Source: Actinernus sp. WN-2022 (taxonomy: Eukaryota; Cnidaria; Anthozoa; Actiniaria; Actinernidae). From it: DNA of 64,000 nt. A program made the translations under genes and the position numbers. The DNA lies in the NCBI GenBank assembly GCA_030867875.1, contig JAOWCC010000577.1:154496344-154560343 (forward strand). Direction: 5' to 3'. The notes beneath the pieces are model-generated. The model did no database searches, had not been told where the DNA came from, and saw nothing but the letters and a program-made list of their open reading frames with translations. Below are positions 45,034 to 55,473 of this stretch, piece after piece. How positions within the stretch are numbered: position 1 is the first letter of the stretch; every line of letters starts with the position of its first letter.

Positions 45034-45444
45034 CAAACACCTCAACTTGAGCCAAATGCAACTGTCCGCCTGAATCCTGGATTTGAATGGTAACATACCT
45101 CCCTCGAATGGGTGGGTAACAGATAAATGAGCCACTTATGGGGTTACTAAGACTGTGCCGCTCCCCGCAGCGCGTATTGTTGTTGCCATCGTTGTGAAGA
45201 CTGTTCCCGATTCTAATTTCAAAGTTGTGAAGATAGGATTGACAGTTGTGAATGAACACTTTATTAACTAATACTTGAATTACGAGGTCTACTCGAAACC
45301 ATGGTTTGCTACCAGCATTGAGCTGACTGCGAAAACAGGTGTCAGTCCGATCGTCAACTGCTAAGTTGGCACTGGATCCAAGACTCGAAGACGATGCCAT
45401 TGCTGAATGTTTGAATGCCCAGTCTGTGGCCTCATTAGGTAATC
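45034..45444 (-). CDS. F-type lectin (FTP/discoidin-like) exon, second copy
   Basis: 137 codons in one exon, acceptor TTCTTTATAG, donor TTTG|GTAAGT, phase 1-1. It begins GLPNEATDWAFKHSAMASSS. Fold signatures follow: ANLAVDDRTDTCFRS, KPWFRVDLVIQVLVNKVFIH, LHNFEIRIGNS, NNTRCGERHSL and GSFICYPPIRGRYVTIQI, ending LAQVEVFG. In aligned positions the fucose-contacting His and first Arg of F-type lectins are Arg and Cys here, so fucose binding by the usual pocket is unlikely. It lies between the two halves of a TLDc domain. Confidence 0.88.
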
Positions 45445-45542
45445 CTATAAAGAAACGGTAAAAAATGAAAAAAACGGACTTCATCCATCTGGGCATTCAA
45501 TGTAATGTATTTGTGTAGCTATTAATTTATATGACGATGTTT

Positions 45543-45720
45543 ACTGTAACCACATAGGCAACGAGAACCAATCACACTGCAGAACGAAAACAAAGCATTA
45601 CAACTTACGGTTATTTGAGCCAATCATTGTCGAGTACAAGACAATAGCTTTGTTGGAATGCTTTGTTTTCGTTCTGCAATGTGATTCGTTCTAGTTGTCT
45701 AAGAGACTCCGGTTACAGTA
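45543..45720. mobile_element. MITE with CTGTAACC ends
   Basis: 178 bp. CACACTGCAGAACGAAAACA pairs with the inverse TGTTTTCGTTCTGCAATGTG, outer CTGTAACC / GGTTACAG. Confidence 0.85.
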
Positions 45721-45948
45721 GCCTGTGTAGCGACCCTAGGTGGGATGGGAGGGGGCTTACAGATATAGCTGACTTCATTATATGGCAAGATATGCACTCT
45801 GGGGTCAAATCCAGTGTTCTGATTGGCTCTTGCTAGGCTGGGAGTTTACCGTACCGACCAAAGTAACGGTCCGCCATCCGCATAATTTGCTATATAATAA
45901 ACTCCTTATTATTTGTCAAAGTTATTTCAATACAAAGCCGAAAACATT

Positions 45949-46440
45949 GAACACTTAATCACTGGTCCCGAGAGAAACAGCGAGGTTTGTTTCCCCTCGA
46001 TACTAGATGTTCAATCGAGGTGAAACAAACCTCACTCCCGAGGGGTCAGTCATTAAGTGATTTGTTATATAGCAACAATTATAAAAGTCCTTTCCCCGGA
46101 GTTTTGGTACATAAATATTTATTTTCCCGCCTTCAGCTAGCCAGTAGCGCGTGCGACATATCACACCAACTTCTGTCATGATATAGTCACGTGACGGGAA
46201 ACATTTGAATGGTATCCTACACGGGATACATTGAATTTTGATGACTGCCACGTGACCACGGTTCAACCAATGAGAGCGTGCGTTGTATCTGGAAAACTTA
46301 TGGCAATTTAACAATAAACACTTAATGACTGCTCCCGAGGGAAACAGCGAGTTTTCTTTCCAGAGATCTCGATGTTTCATGATACAAAGTCAAGGGAACA
46401 TCGAGATTCAAGATAAACAAAACTCCCTGGTTTCCAGAGG
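45949..46440. repeat. Foldback pair around CCCGAGGGAAACAGCGAG
   Basis: 45949-46062 is a hairpin (ACACTTAATCACTGGTCCCG ... CAGTCATTAAGTGAT) enclosing GAGGTTTGTTTCCCCTCGA and its inverse. A relative starts at 46316 (CACTTAATGACTGCTCCCGA). TCACGTGA is at 46188. Confidence 0.65.
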
Positions 46441-46830
46441 GAAGCTATATAGCTTAAGAATTATATTCCATATTGTCGAGAGAGAAGTCAACCCAAAATG
46501 GTTTGAAAGACTGGCGTAACCAAAACGCATGTACGACATCACGCCACCTTCTGTCATCACCTGTCACGCTCTGATCACGTGCGCTAGCGGGTAACAATGA
46601 ACTGTTAACCTTTGACGTCAAAGTTTTCAAAAACGTTTAGCGGGTAACAGTTTGTTTGTAACCTGTCATGTGACCCTTAATAAACCAATGCGGGCGCGTG
46701 TTATAACTGGAAAAATCAAAACTATATAAAATAAACTGATATGCTGTTCTCTTTTATGTATATATTGAAGATCATTAAAGCAATAATAAAAGTACTTCCT
46801 AAATTTGCATCTATTCTTAAGGATACTCAC

Positions 46831-47061
46831 GATCCAGTCCCATAACGGTAAAACCTCCGAACACGTAAGATCCTTTTCTGATGATAGCAACCATAGGTCC
46901 TTTACCATCGCAGTTGTCATGGAATCTACTCCCATTCCAACCATGCTCCAAGGCACGATAGCACGGTACCCAGTACTTCCTTCCGAACCCTGACTGTGAT
47001 AGCAATGTTTCCAGTACGTCCTGGTAACCAAGAGCGTCCTGTATTATCCATGATGTTGTTC
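46831..47061 (-). CDS. TLDc domain, N-terminal half exon
   Basis: 77 codons, acceptor GTCATGACAG, donor GATC|GTGAGT, phase 1-1. It encodes GTTSWIIQDALGYQDVLETL, KYWVPCYRALEHGWNGSRFH and NCDGKGPMVAIIRKGSYVFG, ending GFTVMGLD. CYRA..HGW..RFH..CD.KGP followed by YVFGGFT is the first half of TLDc domains as found in fish and cnidarian mosaics. The second half is 4.8 kb downstream at 41707-42003, and a complete F-type lectin exon lies in between. MAM is upstream. Confidence 0.88.
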
Positions 47062-47137
47062 CTGTCATGACAGTAGCATTTCATGCTGATTACTGCAATA
47101 CGACATTGGACTTTACGTAGATAAAATCGCAAGAAAT

Positions 47138-47238
47138 GCTCGTGCTATACATGATTTGTGGGCACTGAGTGATACTTTCAAAGATCTGATAATTGCAAGA
47201 GCCTTTAGTGCCCATAAATCAAATATAGCACGAGCAGT
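47138..47238. mobile_element. Hairpin element around GCTCGTGCTATA
   Basis: CTCGTGCTATACATGATTTG pairs with CAAATATAGCACGAG, and TGGGCACTGAG with TAGTGCCCA. Confidence 0.75.
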
Positions 47239-47387
47239 TTAGCTTTTTGTATATAATATACTGAGCATCCATTTACTGAGAGCGTGCACTCTACTGCCTA
47301 TTTATGCACTCGTTATTGACCAATCAGAATCCAGATATTTTGTTGAGTATATTATAATCTGTTATATTGGAATGCGCTGTGTGATAC

Positions 47388-47712
47388 ACTATAACAGGAG
47401 CCCATAATCAAGAGCGTCCATATCTCCTTTATAGCTGTCACAGCGTTTTCACAAGTTGGGCTATTTTTAGATCATTTCCCCCGCCAATTAGTGGATTGCA
47501 CCAGTGACGGAACAAACGATGCCTCATTAGCTAGTTTTGTTATACCAACAACACGACTGCTACGCTTTTGTGATTTTATTCCCTTAGAAATGGTTGCAAT
47601 CCAAGAATAGCGGAAAACCGTTCTAAAAATAACCTAACTTGTGAAAACGCTGTGACATGCCTAGCTATAGTATGCAGGATGGACGCTCCTGGTTATGGGC
47701 TCCTGACTATAA
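47388..47712. mobile_element. MITE with ATAACAGGAGCCCATAA ends
   Basis: About 325 bp. ACAGGAGCCCATAATCAAGA and the inverse GGTTATGGGCTCCTG form the ends, and CACAGCGTTTTCACAAGTT with its inverse AACTTGTGAAAACGCTGTG form inner arms. Confidence 0.85.
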
Positions 47713-47737
47713 CGAGTGTATAAATTGTTTTCCGCTC

Positions 47738-48385
47738 TCACCGGGCACTATTATACAAATAGACTGTGTCCGTCGAGGAACTATTATACAAATAGACTGT
47801 GTCCGTCGAGGAACTATCGGCTGATAGTTGCCCGCGGAAATTTGATGTTCTTAAAACAAATATAAGCCCGAGAACGTAGGTCGAGGGCTTATATGCTAGG
47901 TTTAAGAACATCAAATTTCCAAGGGAAACTATCAGCCGATAGGTCCGAGACAGACACAGTCTATTTGCGTTATTGTTCAACACAAAATTGCCTTTCGTGC
48001 TCAGCGGGCACTATCGCCTGATAGTTTGCCTCCGCGGACGACAACTATCACGTCACGTGATCGCTCTTGGCCAATAAAAGCGCGCCACAATTTTGTGGTG
48101 AACTATAACGGCTGATAGTTGCCCGCGGAAATTTGATTTTCTTAAAACAAATATAAGCCCGAGAACGCAGTTTATATGCTAGTTTTAAGAACATCAAATT
48201 TCCAAGGGAAACTATCAGCCGATAGTTCCGAGACAATCACAGTCTATTTGTCGTTATTGTTCATCACAAAATTGTCTTCCGCTCTCAGCGGGCACTATCG
48301 CCTGATAGTTTGCCTCCGCGGACGACTACTATCACGTCACGTGATCGCTCCTGGCCAACATTTTGTGGCAAACCGTAACGCCTGT
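47738..48385. repeat. Duplicated foldback around ACTATCGGCTGATAGTTGCC
   Basis: Two related units (from about 47738 and 48090) each contain CCGCGGAAATTTGAT... ACATCAAATTTCC in inverted order and GGCACTATCGCCTGATAGTT at the end. A 32-base direct duplication with GACTGTGTCCGTCGAGGAAC occurs at 47755-47815. Two TCACGTGA sites lie at about 48052 and 48338. Confidence 0.75.
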
Positions 48386-48388
48386 TAG

Positions 48389-48636
48389 TATATACCACAC
48401 CAGTGAATATCACTTTTCGCGCGCTCTGATTGGCTACTCAAACAGTGAATATGATTTCATATTCACCTCCGAGCGAAGCAGCGATCACCTCGCGCGAGTT
48501 ATTGTCCATTTGACAGAAAATAAATAACTATTTGGTGCTGGCTATTCACCTGGAGTGTGGTATATACTAAAACAATAAAGCGGCTCGGTAAATATCCACC
48601 ACTATTCACCTCCACTTCGGTAAATAATTGTTAAAT
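48389..48636. mobile_element. MITE with ATATACCACAC ends (copy 2)
   Basis: Closely matches 10808-11105 through GTGAATATGATTTCATATTC, GTTATTGTCCATTTGACAGA and the second hairpin CACTATTCACCTCCACTTCG, with a 50-base deletion in the second part. Confidence 0.85.
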
Positions 48637-48875
48637 AGTGCCAATGAGAGCGCGCAAAAATGTTGTGGTGAGCTATAATGCCTGATACTTTTCATCCGCG
48701 GACAGCCACTTTCGTTTGACGTGTGATGAATTTAATCCAATCTGAATCGATTCTGCTAGAATTGAGAATATAGCACTCCCCTGACTTTCCTTTTCTCAGA
48801 GAAATTGTCAGCTTTCTGTTTTTGTAGCTGTTGTTGATTGACGTTAGATTTAATGAACAAACAACACTTAAGCCA

Positions 48876-49133
48876 AATAGGCCTTTTGCAGGAAACAGTC
48901 ACGTGTTGGTATATTATCACTTCGATAACGAATGAATTGCGCTCGTAATCCCATAGACGGGGAAAGGCTTTACTGGAGGGCAAACAATCTTCAAAAATGC
49001 AGTTTTTAGGAAGATCGACAAGCGCTTGGAGGTGGAAAATAGAATTCACAAACAGGTTTTGCTAATAACACCATCGATCTCCTACAAGTGGATCAGATAT
49101 TATTTGCTCCCCAGTACAACCACGTAATGATAT
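48876..49133. repeat. Dispersed repeat with TAGGCCTTTTGCAGG start (copy 1)
   Basis: Shares GAATTGCGCTCGT, GGAGGTGGAAAATAG and CAGTACAACCACGT in order with 61553-61817. Its first 30 bases resemble the ends of the MITE at 53436. Confidence 0.75.
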
Positions 49134-49279
49134 CCTGAAAAAGGCGCATACTACGAATTTTCACAATAAAAAAAGTCTTCATAAGAATGCTGCTCTCGAA
49201 AAAATAAAATAAGAGGAGCACGAACAACTTTGCAGACTTTATGAAACCAACCTGATGACCAATATTATTCAGAACTGAC

Positions 49280-49400
49280 CTGCCAGTTGAAGTGTAGCTT
49301 TCTCGGGGTAGAATGTACAGTTATCGTCGGTCGACAGGGTAACATTGTCCACCGCTATATCTCCTTCATACATATTTCCAACAATCGCTTCAAATATCAC
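49280..49400 (-). CDS. MAM domain, C-terminal exon
   Basis: 121 bases, phase 0 in (TTCTGTGACAG) and phase 1 out (GCAG|GTCAGT). It encodes VIFEAIVGNMYEGDIAVDNV, then TLSTDDNC and FYPEKATLQLAG. V-I-F-E-x-x-x-G-x-x-x-x-G-D-I-A-V-D-N-V...C is the MAM C-terminal signature. It continues the exon at 54174-54424, whose last residues are LAYQ. Found by phase and motif; too short to stand out as an open frame. MAM domains mediate adhesion and oligomerisation outside the cell. Confidence 0.88.
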
Positions 49401-49737
49401 CTGTCACAGAAAATAAACGGATCAATCACGGTTTCTGAGAAACTCCACCCCACCCCTCAGGAACGGCGGAAACAAATCAGCATTTGGGGGTGGGGGTGTG
49501 GCTGACGAACGAGGTCGAAGGCCCGAGGTTTTCTGTGTGGCATGCTCTCCCCGGTGGGAAATTGTTCAGATTTGACTCTATAAAACGCCAATTACTACGT
49601 TCTTGAGACTGAAAATCGGCTTGCTTCTTGACCCTTTTTAAACTAAATCCACATGTATGTCAAAACTTAATAATTATTGGAGAGAAGGGGGAGGGGGCTA
49701 AAGCTCGTTCCACCGTGCATGCCCCTCCCTGTTTAAC

Positions 49738-50440
49738 CTAAATTTAATGGTTAATCATTAATTACACATGTATACCCAAGGGAGGGGTGGGTGGATGGTT
49801 TCCTGATGTCCACTTGATTCTTTGCCACTCCCGTGGTACACCCTAAATTTAATGGTTAACCATTAATTATGCATGTATACCCAAGGGAGGGGTGGGTGGA
49901 TAGTTTCCTGATGTCCACTTGATTCTTTGCCACTCCCGTGGTACACCCTAAATTTAATGGTTAACCATTAATTATGCATGTATACCCAAGGGAGGGGTGG
50001 GTGGATGGTTTCCTGATGTCCACTTGATTCTTTGCCACTCCCGTGGTACACCCTAAATTTAATGGTTAACCATTAATTATGCATGTATACCCAAGGGAGG
50101 GGAGGGTGGATAGTTTCCTGATGTCCACTTGATTCTTTGCCACTCCCGTGGTACACCCTAAATTTAATGGTTAATCATTAATTACGCATGTATACCCAAG
50201 GGAGGGGAGGGTGGATAGTTTCCTGATGTCCACTTGATTCTTTGCCACTCCCCTGTTTCACCCTAAATTTAATAGTTAATCATTAATTACACATGTATAG
50301 CCAAGGGAGGGGTGGGTGGATGGTTTCCTGACGTCCACTTGATTCTTATTCCACCCTGTGGTACACCCTAAATTTAATGGTTAATCATTAATTACACATG
50401 TATACCCAAGGGAGGGGTGGGTGGATAGTTTCCCACAAAC
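49738..50440. repeat. 105-bp tandem repeat, seven copies
   Basis: Units start CCTAAATTTAATGGTTAA at 49738, 49842, 49947, 50052, 50157, 50262 and 50367. Each has an inner palindrome (GGTTAACCATTAATT) and CAAGGGAGGGGTGGGTGGAT. Copies differ by few bases. Confidence 0.95.
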
Positions 50441-51180
50441 CATGATTGATCCAAATAAACCAATAAATATACAAACAAGCACCCGAGTGCACGCCTTATT
50501 CACACGACGCCCATCTTGACACGGAACAATACATTTTGCATACACAGCCTCGCATTAAAGGCTTTCAGCGCAAGAAGAAAGGTTTTGAATCTCCTGGGAT
50601 TAACTATAGAATAAGGTGTATACCTGAGTATAATTGTATGTGAGAATCATAAGCAGTAAGCGAGGACTACGTCACTAAGGTCTCCATAAAGGATAAAAAG
50701 GGAGAAGTTTCGATAATACGAAAATCTAAAAGCTCTAATTAAGCATTAAAAAAACTCAAACTAATATATTATTTAAAGCCTTGTAAACGCGACATTTTGA
50801 TTTCCCGCAGAAAAGGCGCGAAAAATGATTGACAGCTGCTGTCATTCACTGGGCATGAACATCGCGGCAAAGTGTCACGCGCATGCGCTTTTGACGAGCA
50901 GGTCGCGCGCGTCTCCCCAGTTTCCCGCCGAAACTAAAAGAAAACAGAGGCAATCACCCCTGTTTCTAATTTTAAGTACGTACGCGTATTTAGATGAAAT
51001 GTTTCGCGAAAAACAAGAAAACTACTTAAAGCTAAGCCTAAGACTTTAACAGGTTGAAGTTTTCTTAATTTGTAATTCACTGTGAGTTTACAAAGTTATA
51101 CATTTTTTTACTAAAAACGTTTAAGACCTCGCAAACTTGTAGCCTTCGTTCTTTCGGCCAGCGGAGCGTAACGTTTTGCC
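50441..51180. other. Intron, nothing recognised
   Basis: A 74-codon plus-strand frame at 50825 lies in GC-richer DNA but has no domain or splice support. Confidence 0.45.
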
Positions 51181-51289
51181 GTAGGTACTTCATATATCGT
51201 TAAATGAAATGTCCCAAGCACTAATATCTTATATTCTTGGTTTGTATACGTTATATTAGTGCTTATTTAACGATATATGAAGTACCTAC
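51181..51289. mobile_element. MITE with GTAGGTACTTCATATATCG ends
   Basis: 109 bp. The 24-base arms GTAGGTACTTCATATATCGT... pair almost perfectly, with AGCACTAATAT / ATATTAGTGCT inside. Confidence 0.92.
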
Positions 51290-51663
51290 CCGTTTTGCCG
51301 TGGTGTGCTGGTCGTGTTATTTCATTCTCGCTATCCTTTGATTTACTGCGCTACTTTTCGCTCGTAAAAAATTCTACGTGAATGCAATGCCCCAAAAAAG
51401 TAAAAGTAGATCGTTCTTGGTGGAGAAATGCAGCACTATTTTGTTTATTATAATTTAGTTTGTGAGTAAATTTGGGAGCGGGTGTGAAATTCTTAGGACA
51501 GACAATGACTGGAGGAATTTATACTCAAAATCGAAGAAGTTAGAATCATCGAAGACCGAAAGTCCACAAAGAATCAAGTAATACGGTTTTGTTATCTTCA
51601 AGCTAAGGTTTGCCGGTTTTGCTTCAGCGCGATGAAATTAGAATGCGACATAAACAGTCTAAT

Positions 51664-53026
51664 GCACTAGTCAATTGAAACTCCGGCCCCCCGACCCCCG
51701 GGACATAGCGGGGAATGTAACATTTATACAGTGTTACATTTTGACCTTTTCCCCGCCCATCGGGGACAGTTGGCTGTTACAATACCCGCTCCTATGGCCC
51801 CGGCATGTGCTTCAGAATTTTCAATTGGGAGGTGGCATTGATAAATTGAATATACATAAGCTTAAATCTGTTGTACCATTATTTGAAAAAAAAAACATTT
51901 TCTGTAGCACATCACTAGCGGATCCAGGGGAGGGGTTTCGGGGGTTGCAACACCCACTTGATTCCTGTAAATCACTGTAAGTTCATTTTTAAAATCTCTA
52001 GATTAAAAAAAATCCTTTTGCAAACCCCCCTTTCACAAAATTCTGGATCCGCTCCTGTACATTTTCTATTACTATACATGCTTTCCGTACTTTTACAGTC
52101 TCCACCATTGTCTTGTTTATCAGAAACCGTTGTCTGTCAACAAAAAACAACAACAATGCGACAAAGGAATATAAAGGAAATGTCATGCAGCTGCGTTTAA
52201 ATATATTTAAGTAATGATCCGTGTAAAACTATTGCTATGTGGCATTGAGCCTCCCTCACATGGGATTTGTCTGTGTTTTAGACTACGAAAACACCGGGTG
52301 ATAATAATGATTATTCTGAAATAAAAGCAGTACGAAGTCTTAGTTTCATTCCATTTTTATGAACAAATTATTTTCCAAACAATAGGAACAGCCAAAAACA
52401 ATCAGCTACGAAACAGGCACGATTGATAAGGTTCCGAACATACGATTTACTTTACAAACGACATTTGGAACCGCAGTGCAAATTGTAGTTTTAATAGTTT
52501 GAAAAATTGGAGGAAATTAAACGTCTTCCTAACCTTTAAGACGATTTTCATGTTTCAACCAATCAGATCAAGAATTTTCACAATACAAAATTAACACCTG
52601 CCGTTCGGTGTCGTACTTGGGATCCCCGTACTTGTTACACGAATCATTACTTAATCTGATATTTTGCCGTGATGCGCAAATACGTGTAACAAAGAGTGTG
52701 TAATAATAAACACTTCCTGATCTACTACTCGTGCCTTAACTCAGTATAAACACTGCCTCTGATGGAAACATCCAGGACTTGTTTATTTTGCGTGTCCCTA
52801 GCTTCCGCCATGTTTGATACACGTTGTTGATGCTCGGGCCCAGTCCCGCTCTGTCGTGGCTGGCGTTACAACCACCGCTAAAATCCCCGCAAATTTTGCA
52901 AATCGTTACTTTCCCCGTTCCACCGGGAAAATGCAGCGTTAAATGTGCGTTATTCCACGGCCATGTCCCCGTTAATGCCCCGCTATGTCCCGGGGGTCGG
53001 GGGGCCGGGGTTTCAATTGACTAGTG
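51664..53026. mobile_element. 1.36-kb foldback element with GC-rich ends
   Basis: CACTAGTCAATTGAAAC...CCCCCCGACCCCCGGGACAT at the left is inverted at the right, with about 57 bases nearly perfect. Further in, both arms stay GC-rich with CGGGGA motifs. The middle is AT-rich without transposase coding. Contains a nested MITE (51913-52056). Confidence 0.85.
51913..52056. mobile_element. Nested MITE with AGCGGATCCAG ends
   Basis: ACTAGCGGATCCAGGGGAGG pairs with CTGGATCCGCT, and GGGGGTTGCAA with TTGCAAACCCCCC. Inserted inside the 1.36-kb foldback. Confidence 0.85.
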
Positions 53027-53029
53027 AAT

Positions 53030-53430
53030 AACGTGTACATGCAGCGCTTCAATGGTTTCCCTGCTTTGATATTAATTGTTCGTTTACTGTGCTGCCATAT
53101 TTCTATACTCCTAAAAGAGTGTTTCCTCTTTGAAATTAAACTAGAATCGACACTAGTTTCTGTAGAAGTATCGGCATCGGTAAACTGTATAGATTTCTCT
53201 CTTCTCAGTCAAGTCCGTTCGTATGAACTTTGTAATCGGCCGAGACACTGAAACCAACATGAATCGCTCTGATTGCATAAAGTTAATGATCCTTGGAGGC
53301 GGGACTTCCTACTCAGTAGTCTGAAACGACAAACTTTAATTTATCGGGCTGTTTTTCGGCTCTTCTTTTCGGCCAATCCCAGAACTTTGTTGAAGTATGT
53401 GGTATTTTGATTAATTACAAAGATGAACGC
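53030..53430. other. Intron, nothing recognised
   Basis: Short open frames only; no exon features. Confidence 0.4.
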
Positions 53431-53435
53431 AGTTA

Positions 53436-53564
53436 AATAGGCCCTTTGCAGGACCTGGTCACGTGACCTTTTTAGCATGTCAATCAAACCAAATTGGCGC
53501 TAGAACAACATGGATGCAAGAAATCTAAAACGGTCACGTGACCAGGTCCTGCAAAGGGCCTATT
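53436..53564. mobile_element. MITE with AATAGGCCCTTTGCAGG ends
   Basis: 129 bp. AATAGGCCCTTTGCAGGACC continues to GGTCACGTGAC in the arm, so the palindrome GTCACGTGAC is present twice. Confidence 0.92.
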
Positions 53565-53672
53565 CCAAGACAACCACATCACACAAAAAAAACTCGGAAA
53601 TTCTAATGAGACCTGAAACAACCATGGGGCTGATCAAAGCCAGGTCCCGGCTAATCCACAGATCGAATTGGA

Positions 53673-53850
53673 ATTTAGCGTGTTAGTTTTTGCGGAGGGA
53701 GGAAAACCGGAGAACCCGGAGAAAATCCCTCGGAGCAAGGGTGAGATACCAACAAACTCAACTCACATATGGCGCCACGTCCGGGAATCGAACCTGGGCC
53801 ACAGAGGTGAGAGGCGAAGCGCTTAACCACTGCGCCACCCTGGCGATAGA
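53673..53850 (-). mobile_element. tRNA-Glu-like SINE
   Basis: The minus strand begins GGTGGCGCAGTGGTTAAGCG (A box), CGCCTCTCAC (Glu CTC-like anticodon arm) and AGGTTCGATTCCCGG (B box). The body then has ATATGTGAGTTGAGTTTGTT and ATTTTCTCCGGGTTCTCCGG, the latter resembling a conserved central domain of some metazoan SINEs. Unrelated to the Asp-like SINE family. Confidence 0.85.
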
Positions 53851-53899
53851 TTTCAAAGGCTCTATTTCCACTCAATATTTTCAAGGCTCCATTCTCATC

Positions 53900-54160
53900 C
53901 GTTTAAAGAACTGAAACACCTTGACTGAATACACTATTTACGATCTACAACGGCTCGATTCTAAAGGCTGACTTGTTCATAGGTTATAGGTTCCGATCTT
54001 CACATGAATAGACTCCATCTCTCCAAGACACACACACACTCTCTCTCTCTTCACGTTTTTAGCGATTTTTCTTCGTTATTTTCTCTCCGTAGGGCCGCTG
54101 GAACCATGGTTACCATAAATACGAATCGAGTCAGATATGTTGAATGGCTAAGCTACTAAT
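53900..54160. other. Intron, nothing recognised
   Basis: A short (CA)n(CT)n run is at 54030-54049. No exon. Confidence 0.45.
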
Positions 54161-54173
54161 TATGTTTATTTAC

Positions 54174-54424
54174 CTGGTACGCTAAGTCCTCCGCGATTGG
54201 CAATCGTCCGCTATGCCACGCGCTGCCCTGGGAACCAGCTAATCTCCATAGCAACCGCTCCTTGCCTTGGTAACCGCTCATGTAAACATTTAAGCGGCCG
54301 GGGTTTGAGCCGCGTATGCGATATGTAAACGACAAGCAGTTTCGTATTGGTAGTAGGAAACTCGTCTGATATCGTACTTTGTCCCCTTTTTGTCTCGGAT
54401 ATGAAGTGTTCACGAACCAGTAGC
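54174..54424 (-). CDS. MAM domain, middle exon
   Basis: 251 bases, phase 1 in (TTTTGCCTTGCCAG), phase 0 out (TACCAG|GTAAAT). Reading: GYWFVNTSYPRQKGDKVRYQ, NCLSFTYRIRGSNPGRLNVY and GKERLLWRLAGSQGSAWHSG, ending LAYQ. G-Y-W/Y, G-D-K-V-R, C-L-S-F-x-Y and the L-L-W...G-S-Q-G-x-x-W core are MAM. The first third of a MAM domain (the C-x-F-E ... W ... D-H-T part) should lie in an upstream exon. I could not find one between here and the F-type lectin exon at 55769. Confidence 0.9.
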
Positions 54425-54548
54425 CTGGCAAGGCAAAACCTGAAAAAGTGGCATGACATATTTTCGTACAATATAATCAGTCGGGGGTGGGGGTTAGGGG
54501 TGCGGGGACGACATGACATGATACTATAGGTAAATCACATGCCTGACG

Positions 54549-54650
54549 AGGTAATTCCACGTTAAAGTGCACGAGAAAACCGATATCGCCCGAATCGCTT
54601 CGACGAGGGCGATATCGGTTTTTCGAGTGCAATTTAACGTGGAATTACCT
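54549..54650. mobile_element. Hairpin element with AGGTAATTCCACGTT ends
   Basis: AGGTAATTCCACGTTAAAGT pairs with the inverse ending GGAATTACCT. AAACCGATATCGCCC and its inverse lie nearer the centre. Confidence 0.88.
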
Positions 54651-54906
54651 TGAATCGCATAGTCCGATGAATAATTGAAGATTTAGTACTTTTGTTGATA
54701 TTTTGCTAAGTTATAAATAGCGCGCGTAGTCTACAGTGGTGATTCCACTCTGAATCACCACTCCGTCTCAGCCAATCAGCGTCTGATTTCGCAAATGCAC
54801 CGTGTGATTCAGCTTTGGCTATGCGATTCTACCCGGAATTTTTGGAAATATATGATTTTCAGACCTGAAAATCTGTAAATGTACCTCACATTTCATGCAC
54901 CACTAA

Positions 54907-54989
54907 AGTGGCCTGCGTCGCATCCGAACTGAACCCTATTTAAGGTTAAGTATATAGGGTTCAGTTCGGATGCGACGCAGGCTACACTA
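54907..54989. mobile_element. Palindromic element with CCTGCGTCGCATCCGAA
   Basis: 83 bp. CCTGCGTCGCATCCGAACTG pairs with the inverse over more than 30 bases around a short centre. Confidence 0.9.
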
Positions 54990-55296
54990 AAGCTGCCTTT
55001 ATTGCATTATCTTCGCGGGGGTTTGTTCTATTTCTCCATTCTCCAGGTCAATGTCAAAATAAAAAGCGAAACTAAGATACGTGCGGTCTCAAACTTCCAT
55101 GTCCAAATCCGGCATACCCTATTCCACTGAGCCTAAGAATATTATAATCCTATTTCTAACTAAAACAGCTCGAAAACCATACACTTTGGGGCGGTACATA
55201 TGGGTTTCACATATCGGAAACATTTGATCAAGAAAATATGATTGATATATCAAGTCAAACATGACCCGGTAAGATATCTTGGGTACAGGGGATTAT
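54990..55296. other. Intron, nothing recognised
   Basis: Searched for the missing first MAM exon on the minus strand; none seen. Confidence 0.4.
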
Positions 55297-55473
55297 GCGT
55301 AGTCCACACGAGCAAGTTTTCCTTGACAAGTTGCCTTGTTCAATAACTGGCACGCCAGTTTTTCAACATGGAGACTTGTCAAGGAAAAACTTGTCATTTT
55401 TTGTTGTCTACACGAGCAAATAAAACTTGCAAGGGAAAACTTGTTAAGGAAAACTTGCTCGTGTGGACTACGC
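55297..55473. mobile_element. MITE with GCGTAGTCCACACGAGCAAG ends
   Basis: 177 bp. The ends GCGTAGTCCACACGAGCAAG are perfectly inverted; CCTTGACAAGTT / GACTTGTCAAGG and further AAAACTTG units lie inside. Confidence 0.92.

Noticed and set aside
54211..54529. Alternative frames over the MAM exon on both strands
   Set aside because: Shadows of the real MAM reading frame, which has matching splice sites and family motifs.
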